64,000 bases of DNA, from assembly GCA_002482645.1 (NCBI GenBank), contig DLGJ01000015.1, positions 5,001-69,000 of the forward strand, read 5' to 3'. Origin of the DNA: Hyphomicrobiaceae bacterium UBA7697. Its GTDB lineage: Bacteria; Pseudomonadota; Alphaproteobacteria; Rhizobiales; Methyloligellaceae. Positions 58,422 to 64,000 of this stretch are shown piece by piece. The notes beneath the pieces were generated by a model. That model was given only the letters and a program-made list of their open reading frames with translations, made no database searches and was not told the origin of the DNA. The position numbers and the translations under genes were made by a program. Within the stretch, counting starts at the first letter, position 1; each line of letters opens with the position of its first letter.

Positions 58422-58985
58422 TCAAGATCCACCGCGTGCCGGAACGCTCGCTTGCAAGCGTGGGAGGAAGTCCCAAAGGTCCCGGTTGAGATCACGCAGA
58501 CTGCGGATCGCCGCCGACATTTCATCGATGCGGGCCTTGTCGACCTTACGGGTCTCCCCGAACTTGAACCGGCCCCGCCGTTCCACGATGCGCAAGGACT
58601 GCGTGTGCGTGATGTCGCCCTGCTCGTTGAGCATGAACATCGCGTGATTGAACTCGTTGCGCAGCCGCGTGGCGGCCGAAAAACGGTCGATCAAATCGTC
58701 AAGCTCCTGGCGAACTTCCGTCTGAGAAATTCGGATGAGCGCCAAGCGCTGTATCAGGTCGAGCCTCGCCCGCGTGGTGTTGAGCGTCGAAAACACGATG
58801 GCGGCCGACACCTCGTCCGTATCGAGCAGAAGCATCAGCACATAGATGAACATGCTTTCGTTGTTGGACCAGCTGAAGGAGAGGTTCCCGATCAGCGCAA
58901 GAAGCATCGTCCGGCGGTCGGCGGACTCGAACGCGGCCGTCTCGATTGATTTGAAGTCCGGTTTAGGCGGCAGCTTTGAATTCAT
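58422..58985 (-). CDS. Helical protein with HEPN-type RxxxxH motif
   Basis: About 187 residues, mostly alpha-helical. The segment ATRLRNEFNHAMFMLNE contains R-N-x-x-x-H (Arg109, His114), the ribonuclease signature of HEPN domains, which occur in toxin-antitoxin and defence systems. A hydrophobic helix FIYVLMLLL lies earlier. Start at 58985 is assumed; an ATG at 59009 is equally possible, as neither has a clear ribosome site. Followed by a small gene on the same strand and divergent from another orphan gene. No recognised partner such as MNT nucleotidyltransferase is present. Motif-based assignment only. Confidence 0.55.
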   Translation of the reverse strand: MNSKLPPKPDFKSIETAAFESADRRTMLLALIGNLSFSWSNNESMFIYVLMLLLDTDEVSAAIVFSTLNTTRARLDLIQRLALIRISQTEVRQELDDLIDRFSAATRLRNEFNHAMFMLNEQGDITHTQSLRIVERRGRFKFGETRKVDKARIDEMSAAIRSLRDLNRDLWDFLPRLQASVPARGGS

Positions 58986-59070
58986 GGGGAGGACTCGCTT
59001 TTGATCCATGAACGCGCGAAAATGCCGGTCCAACGCCAGTATCGATCCCCTTCCGACAAGGGGTAGTGCC

Positions 59071-59568
59071 ATGTTTGGACTTTTGAAAGTCCGCCGCGCA
59101 CGCAAGGTCGCCGTTGCCTTGATCTCTCCTTTCGTCGAGGAGAGTCAGACTCGATTCTCCTCGCAGCTGACAGAACACGCATGGCTTGACCCGTACATGG
59201 TCGGCTTCATGAGCATGCTGATATCACTGGCCGCCGAATACACGGCGGGACGCCTCGATTCTGAAAGCGCGGGCCTCGTCCAGCTTGAAGCGTGGCAGGA
59301 GGTGACAGGTTTTCCGAGCCACCTGATCGGAGAAGAAATCTGCCTGCTCAGCAGCGGACAGGACCGGAAATTCCGTCATGGCTGTCTCAACGCCAGTCGC
59401 TTCATGGAAGAGCTAACACGTCCCGTGCATAGCCATCCCGATCAGCTTCCGCCCGGCTACCGGACCCACGGCCTCAACTACGACCGCTCCGCAGCGATGG
59501 CGCTTTGGTCGGAACTTTTTGATGGCCACATCGGGGCGCTCGATGGCGATCTGGGTTTGCCGCGGTAG
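59071..59568 (+). CDS. Hypothetical protein, accessory region
   Basis: 165 residues; I do not recognise the family. It begins MFGLLKVRRARKVAVALISP, then a helical region (LDPYMVGFMSMLISLAAEYTAGRL) and a C-terminal half rich in His and Tyr (VHSHPDQLPPGYRTHGLNYDR). No signal peptide or obvious catalytic motif. AAGGGG seven to ten bases before the ATG supports this start over an in-frame ATG 63 bases upstream. Divergent from the HEPN-motif gene, sharing a very short promoter region. Confidence 0.6.
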   Translation: MFGLLKVRRARKVAVALISPFVEESQTRFSSQLTEHAWLDPYMVGFMSMLISLAAEYTAGRLDSESAGLVQLEAWQEVTGFPSHLIGEEICLLSSGQDRKFRHGCLNASRFMEELTRPVHSHPDQLPPGYRTHGLNYDRSAAMALWSELFDGHIGALDGDLGLPR

Positions 59569-60102
59569 GACACTTGCTTCCCACCCGATGCTTGCCGCCG
59601 CGACCGCTCTTGGAAGGCGCAACCATCTTTGGTTTCGTCAGTGGACGCAGTGGAAACCCAGAACCCCCTGACGATACATGGGTCGTCGTTTGGGTTCATT
59701 GGTGCTGTGGATGTCGTGGGGTGCACCGGCGGCGCAATCTCGGAAAAAGCAGCGAGAAACTCCGCAATCAGCTGCTGGCTACCATTCTCGCTTACGACAC
59801 TCAGAAAATATTCTAGCTGAAGTTCACGCGGCGTTCGGCCCGCCATATCCAATGGGCGTGACATTTGACGCAACTCCCTACCCAACTGTACGCCATGACG
59901 ACCATCAATGCTTACGCTTCCGACCCAATGCTGCAATCTTAAGCAACTCCCAAGCCTATCGCTAGCCTTTTAATTTTTTGTGACGAATGTGTGGCGATTC
60001 CAAATAAAGTCCGTGTACGTTCGCTGCAAAGATGGCAAAGCTGGTACTTCTCGAAGGCGGCTTGAAGGCAGCGAAGGAATTCGATCCCCTTATGGGTTGG
60101 AT
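59569..60102. other. Non-coding or decayed stretch before the transposase fragment
   Basis: 534 bases with no secure gene. A minus-strand frame at 59478-59936 (the part before 59569 lies antisense to the preceding gene) reads partly like protein (RELQLEYFLSVVSENGSQQL) but has no recognised family, so it could be a decayed gene. Base composition is lower in GC than the core genome. Confidence 0.35.
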
Positions 60103-60528
60103 TTACCGGCCGCGACGCTGTAGGCGGAGCTTTTGCTCCCAAACGCGCAATCGCAAAAGCATTGCGGTGCCGGTTTTGGCGGTTACGCCCAATATCTTTG
60201 CCGCTTTATAGGAGCTCAGGGACGGCCCCAGCGCACGGCTGAGCATGATGAGCTGCAGCCATTTGTGCATAGGGACCTTGCTGTCCTGAAAGATCGTTCC
60301 GAGCTTGACCGTGAAGGGGCGCCGGCAGTCATAGCACTTATACGTATGGATGCGGGTGCTCTCCCCGGTCAGACGCCCTATGCGGCGGCTGCCTCCGCAA
60401 TGGGGACAGACCGGACCGTCCGGCCAGATTTGTCGCTCGACAAATTCGTAGGCCGCCTCTTCGTCACGAAACGTGCCGAAGTCCAGTGTCTCTCGCCGCT
60501 TCATGAGTGTGCCAGACGCCAGCGACAT
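60103..60528 (-). mobile_element. IS1595-family transposase, 3-prime truncated fragment
   Basis: The N-terminal third of an IS1595-type transposase: zinc ribbon CPHCGGSRRIGRL with YKCYDCRRPFTVKLGTIFQDSK, then VPMHKWLQLIMLSRALG and the adaptor helix SSYKAAKILGVTAKT. Only about 133-141 residues remain of roughly 300, and the DDE-type catalytic domain is missing; the frame stops after RLQRRGR. It is therefore non-functional and marks past insertion into this accessory region. Start is ATG at 60504 or 60528. Terminal repeats could not be identified confidently. Confidence 0.8.
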
Positions 60529-61127
60529 CGCTCGCGATCCTCTAGCCGAGCCACCCGATGGACACGCCCGTAAGCTGTTCCTTCCAACAGACGTTGCCGT
60601 GAGCTACGACGCCCCCGGAATTCTACAGCAGGCCCATTTTGGGCTCAACAGTAGAGTTGGGTACGCGTTGTATACATCGTGGTACGCTTAGTATTATTTT
60701 CACCCTTGGCGTTTGCGTTAGAGGTTTAGCGTAAACAACAAACCTGCTACGTCTTGAGTACGTATTATACAATATCCTATAACATATGCTGCATTACACC
60801 ATAAGAACTGGGTACATATTATGTGCCCTTTGGTATGTATAAGAATATTGCGAAAATTTCTGTGCCTCTTCCTAATATAGGGACCTTGATCGGACCACGT
60901 TCCGGTCAAGAAGCCAGTGGAAGGAGGCGGATACCCAGAGGACTCGTCCCGCTACCACAAGCGGCAGATTGACGGTGCGTCTTGGCGTAAGCGAGCCGTT
61001 CCGCGATCGGGGCCGCAGATGATGATGAACCGAAACTGGATGTCATCGCATATGCGTTCCTCGCCGACGCAGAAGATCAGCGAGATTCTCAGCCGCGATG
61101 CGTCCCTGTAAGGCCAAGGAGACCATC
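60529..61127. other. Intergenic region with an AT-rich patch upstream of the repeat-protein genes
   Basis: About 600 bases. The stretch 60690-60900 is strikingly AT-rich against a GC-rich chromosome, with repeated GTAC-x-TATTAT type words (near 60760 and 60812). It probably contains the promoter of the Asx-rich repeat-protein genes and may be a binding region for a nucleoid silencer. A possible small reading frame (60917-61111) is listed separately. Confidence 0.5.
60917..61111 (+). CDS. Possible small protein upstream of the Asx-rich gene
   Basis: A GTG-initiated 64-codon frame ending 16 bases before the start of the large Asx-rich gene. The product is basic and Ser/Met-rich (MMMNRNWMSSHM, then SSPTQKISEILSRDASL). 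It could be a leader peptide coupled to the next gene or a chance frame. There is no family recognition, and it has no clear ribosome site in front of the GTG, so support is weak. Confidence 0.25.
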   Translation: MEGGGYPEDSSRYHKRQIDGASWRKRAVPRSGPQMMMNRNWMSSHMRSSPTQKISEILSRDASL

Positions 61128-62003
61128 ATGGGCTTACGTGACTACGACCCCAGACATAAAAACGACCCTGATCAGGACCAGGATCAGAAGCAAGATCAGG
61201 ATCAGAAGCAAGATCAGGACCAGAAGCAAGATCAGCTTCAGGGCCAGGCACAAGGCCAAGCTCAGGGCCAGGCTCAGCTAGCGGTCCAGGCTCTCTACCA
61301 GGAAAGCGACAACAAGAACGACAACGATAACGACAACAAGAACGAGAATGAGAACAAGAACGAGGTAGAGAACAAGCTCGACAACGAGGTCGAGAACAAA
61401 CTCGACAACGCGGTTGAGAACAAGGTCGATAACGAGGTCGACAACAAGGTCAGCAACGAAATCAAGAACGAAGTCGAGAACAAGGTCGACGTGGATGTCG
61501 ACATTGACATCGACCTCGATCTCGACAGCCTGCCGACCGACGACGACCTGATCGATATCGAGAACTTCAATGCGCAGGACAACGAAGGCATCGTCCAAGC
61601 TCTCGCCAACGACGTATGGCAAGATGTCGCCGGCCCGGGCAACGACAACGCCTTCAATATCCAGCAAGTCAACTCGCTCGTCGACAACGACACGCTGGAT
61701 CGCGCTGAAGTCAAGTATGACGCCGACGAAGTCGACGGCAAGATGGACGACAAGTTCGACGATGGAAACATCGGCGCAGGTTCGTTCATTCAGCAAGCCT
61801 TTGCCGATGGCGGCGAAGCCAAGATGGACGACGCCATGGCCGAGACCGAGATCGGCAACATCAGCGGTACCGGCAACGCGACCGCCGATGCGATCGTTAA
61901 TCAGGAAGCGTTCACCCAGAACATCGTTCAGGGTGCCAACATCCAGTTCAACTCAAATGAGATCTCGGTTGTTGGTGACGACGCGACTGATGCGATCCTT
62001 TAA
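61128..62003 (+). CDS. Acidic Asn/Asp/Gln-rich repeat protein
   Basis: 291 residues, extremely biased composition, no Sec signal peptide. Residues 12-52 are DQDQKQ and GQAQ repeats; residues 60-125 alternate polar pairs with aliphatic residues (VENKLDNEVENK, DNEVDNKVSNEI); 125-140 are strict Asp-aliphatic alternations (DVDVDIDIDLDLD). The C-terminal half (150-291) is a mixed acidic domain with GNDNAFNIQQVNSLVDNDTL and ends in VVGDDATDAIL. AAGGAGA before the ATG is a strong ribosome site. The four-residue polar-polar-charge-Val/Ile rhythm suggests beta-solenoid or fibre-like structure. Possible type I secretion substrate or matrix protein; function unknown. Confidence 0.85.
   Translation: MGLRDYDPRHKNDPDQDQDQKQDQDQKQDQDQKQDQLQGQAQGQAQGQAQLAVQALYQESDNKNDNDNDNKNENENKNEVENKLDNEVENKLDNAVENKVDNEVDNKVSNEIKNEVENKVDVDVDIDIDLDLDSLPTDDDLIDIENFNAQDNEGIVQALANDVWQDVAGPGNDNAFNIQQVNSLVDNDTLDRAEVKYDADEVDGKMDDKFDDGNIGAGSFIQQAFADGGEAKMDDAMAETEIGNISGTGNATADAIVNQEAFTQNIVQGANIQFNSNEISVVGDDATDAIL
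61167..61500 (+). repeat. Tandem coding repeats in the Asx-rich gene
   Basis: Three copies of an 18-base unit coding DQDQKQ (61167-61235) are followed by GQAQ repeats (61240-61280) and by 12-base units coding [DEKS]N[EK][VIL] (about 61351-61500). They are clearly tandem at the DNA level and may vary in copy number. Confidence 0.8.
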
Positions 62004-62014
62004 CCCAGCCAAAA

Positions 62015-62050
62015 AGCCCGCGCGGACCCTCCGCGCGGGCTGCTCTTTCT
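62015..62050 (+). terminator. Terminator/attenuator between the two repeat-protein genes
   Basis: AGCCCGCGCGGA (62015-62026), a three-base loop and TCCGCGCGGGCT (62030-62041) form a 12-bp perfect hairpin followed by GCTCTTTCTC. It begins 11 bases after the stop of the first gene. The T-tract is imperfect, so partial read-through into the next gene is possible. Confidence 0.8.
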
Positions 62051-62131
62051 CAAATAAGAACGAAATTAGCAGGGAGACTTGGATAGAGGCGCCAAGAGCT
62101 GGACCAAGAGAAGTTTGGCGTGGAGGCATCG

Positions 62132-64000
62132 ATGGGCACCGGAGTTGCCGAGATCATCCGTCTGTTCGCAGGGCACTTCCACCTCAGCAATGAGTCGGGG
62201 CGCATGCGCCAGAGCTACGATGAGTTCATGGCCCATCGGGAACGCGACGATTTCGACCCAGGCAAGCATTCCCCCGCTCACAAATCGCCAAATCTAGACG
62301 AATTCGATACCGCGTCCCGATTCGTCGACCCGCAGTCCCCGGCACCCGGCCTGATCGGCTATGGTCCGGCGTCGGCAACCCCATTCCATTCAGGGCCGCG
62401 CCCTCCGGACATCAATCCGATTGTCGACGAAAAGCTTCCGGACGACCTTCCACCACCGGGCGCTCCCTTCCTGCTCGTTGCTCCCAGCCTGCTGCAGATC
62501 GTAACCGTCATTTCAAACGTACCGGACGAAGCCGCGATCCATGTCACATACGATACAGGCGGCGATCAGCACCTGATCCAAGTCCAACAGCTTAATGTCA
62601 TGTGGGACAATGACATTGCGATCTCCGAAGCGTGGTCGGTGGAGGCTCTCCAAGCACTGCAGTTTCGAGATATCGCGGAGACGCTTCAGGAACTCCATGA
62701 CGAGGCGACGGCCGCGGTCCCTCCCGAGTTTTCCGATCTCGCCTTCAACACGGCGTCGCTCATATCGTTTGCCCGCGAATACGACGCCGCATGGGAAGCC
62801 TCGGGCGAAACCACCAGAAGCGACGTCGAGCCTGGCGTCTACCTAAATGGCGAGCTTCAACCCGAAGGCACCGAGTTGCCCGTATTTCCGGTCGCGATCG
62901 GCTCCGAGGAGGAGTCTGAAAATCCATACCCGACGGACGTTCCCGCGCAGATCGTAACGGCAGGCTCCAACCTCGCCGCAAATGTCGCGGGCATCTTCGA
63001 TATCAATCATGCGATCGGCACCCTCGTCGTCGTCGGCGATTACTTTCGGACCGACGCTATCGTCCAGCTCAATCTCTATGTCGACGACGACGACATCACA
63101 TACGCTGGCGATGGCATTTTCCAGATCGAGGGTGGCGGCAACGAGGCCTTCAACATCGCGACCTTTCTCGACACGGACGCAGGAGTTCCAAGCTTTGCGG
63201 GAAGTAATATTTTTCCCGGAATCGACTGGCACGTCGATGTGCTTGACGGCGACTTGTATGACGTCAGCGTTGTAACGCAGAAGAACTGGCTATACGACAA
63301 CGACATTTCCGTTCAGGACGCCTACTTGGCCAACTATCAGCTCTTGATGGGGGCCAACGAGCAAGGCAACTTCGCCGAAATAATAACGATAGACGGAGAC
63401 TACGATCTGGTCATCGTCCTCGGCGACTACCACGAGATCAACTTTATCTATCAGAAGAACGTCCTGCTCGATCCCGACACACTCAAGGTGCTCGGCTACG
63501 ACGCCTCCTTCCCGGAAGGCGACGGTCTGTCGGATCCATCCATAACGGCCGGCGCGAACTGGCTTCAGAACGAAGCGTTGATCGAGCAATGGGGAACGCA
63601 GGCCTATCAAGCGCTCACACCGGAATGGGAGGCCTTGATTGCGCAGCTTAAAAGTGGCGATACCGAACTGGATCCTTCGGCAGGAATCGGCATTCCGAAC
63701 TTCAACGACCCCGAGTTCAACATCCTGTTGATTACGGGCAATGTCTACGACGTCAACGCCATCGAGCAGGAAAACGTCGTTGCCGATGCCGATGTCGCGC
63801 TTCAAGTGTTGCCCGCCGCGGCCGCGGCCGCCGATCCGGTCATGCAGGTGGCATCCACCGGCGAGAACGCACTCGGGAACTTCGCCACCATCGTCCACAC
63901 CGGCCCTGCAGCGGACTACTACATCGGCGGCGACCTCTATGAGGACGAGCTGCTCATCCAAACCGAATTGGTCGCGACCGATGACGACACGGTAAAGGAG
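62132..64000 (+). CDS. Large repetitive acidic protein, partner of the Asx-rich protein (incomplete at window end)
   Basis: A reading frame of at least 623 residues that runs off the window. No signal peptide. Residues 1-110 are polar and Pro-rich; 115-270 contain one early repeat motif (QQLNVMWDNDI, about 153). From about residue 273 there are five degenerate repeats of roughly 40-60 residues: starts near 273, 334, 407, 518 and 575, each ending with an Asp/Asn-rich tag (NLYVDDDDI, NWLYDNDI, NVLLDPD, NVVADADV, ELVATDDD) and containing a GDxY/GDLY/GNVYDV turn. TGGAGG five bases before the ATG supports the start. Related in motif to the preceding gene. Probably an exported surface or matrix protein; export system not in view. 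Confidence 0.85.
   Translation, partial: MGTGVAEIIRLFAGHFHLSNESGRMRQSYDEFMAHRERDDFDPGKHSPAHKSPNLDEFDTASRFVDPQSPAPGLIGYGPASATPFHSGPRPPDINPIVDEKLPDDLPPPGAPFLLVAPSLLQIVTVISNVPDEAAIHVTYDTGGDQHLIQVQQLNVMWDNDIAISEAWSVEALQALQFRDIAETLQELHDEATAAVPPEFSDLAFNTASLISFAREYDAAWEASGETTRSDVEPGVYLNGELQPEGTELPVFPVAIGSEEESENPYPTDVPAQIVTAGSNLAANVAGIFDINHAIGTLVVVGDYFRTDAIVQLNLYVDDDDITYAGDGIFQIEGGGNEAFNIATFLDTDAGVPSFAGSNIFPGIDWHVDVLDGDLYDVSVVTQKNWLYDNDISVQDAYLANYQLLMGANEQGNFAEIITIDGDYDLVIVLGDYHEINFIYQKNVLLDPDTLKVLGYDASFPEGDGLSDPSITAGANWLQNEALIEQWGTQAYQALTPEWEALIAQLKSGDTELDPSAGIGIPNFNDPEFNILLITGNVYDVNAIEQENVVADADVALQVLPAAAAAADPVMQVASTGENALGNFATIVHTGPAADYYIGGDLYEDELLIQTELVATDDDTVKE

Noticed and set aside
59478..59936. 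Minus-strand frame of 152 codons in the accessory region
   Set aside because: Its last part is antisense to the 59071-59568 gene and no family is recognised; kept only as a possible decayed gene in the gap note.
60718..60909. Small minus-strand frame in the AT-rich patch
   Set aside because: Composition simply reflects AT-rich DNA; no ribosome site or similarity.
61167..61500. CRISPR-like array in the short regular repeats
   Set aside because: The repeats are in-frame coding units of 12-18 bases without unique spacers; no cas genes are present.
57867..64000. Right-hand attachment repeat for an island inserted at tRNA-Arg
   Set aside because: No copy of the tRNA 3-prime end was found by eye to the end of the window, and no integrase gene is present.

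Overview
The window looks like chromosome of a GC-rich alphaproteobacterium, most likely Hyphomicrobiales (a Hyphomicrobium or Methyloceanibacter type relative is a guess from gene order, not proven). The pointers are long conserved housekeeping blocks typical of that order: lysC-ptsP-HTH-prfA-prmC-DUF4167-clpB, and xerD / aroK-aroB-CorC / bolA / DnaJ-like-cobS-cobT-phytase-like / rpmB / DUF3108 / SUV3-type helicase-S4-fdxA-carD. An NDUFAF5-type methyltransferase and a SUV3-type helicase, both with mitochondrial relatives, fit the same assignment.

Layout. 1-5.8 kb: a membrane-anchored M23 peptidase, then a convergent two-gene exopolysaccharide unit (HlyD-like adaptor plus GT2 synthase with a C-terminal PilZ domain, stop and start overlapping). 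6.0-9.6 kb: a single-chain MmeI-type restriction-modification enzyme whose target-recognition stretch is visibly poorer in GC. 9.7-20.9 kb: a minus-strand block with stress (clpB), translation termination (prfA-prmC), nitrogen PTS (ptsP) and aspartate kinase. 21-29 kb: ubiG, an L,D-transpeptidase, a DUF1178/nitrilase pair, comF divergent from an NDUFAF5-like gene, a lone Flp pilin, a Nudix enzyme, argJ and a periplasmic parvulin. 29-35 kb: a truncated ArsR regulator with a palindromic operator in front of an ArsC-type reductase, then secA and an SLC13/TrkA-C permease. 34.7-57.6 kb: two adjacent YafK-type L,D-transpeptidases, accA, xerD, the shikimate genes, cobalamin chelatase subunits, ribosomal protein L28, the helicase cluster, carD, a secreted nuclease and a Tat-exported multicopper oxidase. 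49.3-50.1 kb is a gene-free stretch with two 87-bp direct repeats around dispersed palindromic units.

Accessory end. A tRNA-Arg (CCT) at 57.8 kb marks the change to accessory sequence: a HEPN-motif protein with a small partner gene, an orphan protein, a truncated IS1595-type transposase, a distinctly AT-rich patch, and then two consecutive genes for highly acidic Asn/Asp-rich repetitive proteins (61.1-64.0 kb, the second cut by the window edge). The pair shares a repeat motif, lacks Sec signal peptides and is separated by a strong terminator-like hairpin. It is the best candidate here for an undescribed system, perhaps a surface or extracellular repeat protein pair exported by a transporter encoded beyond the window.
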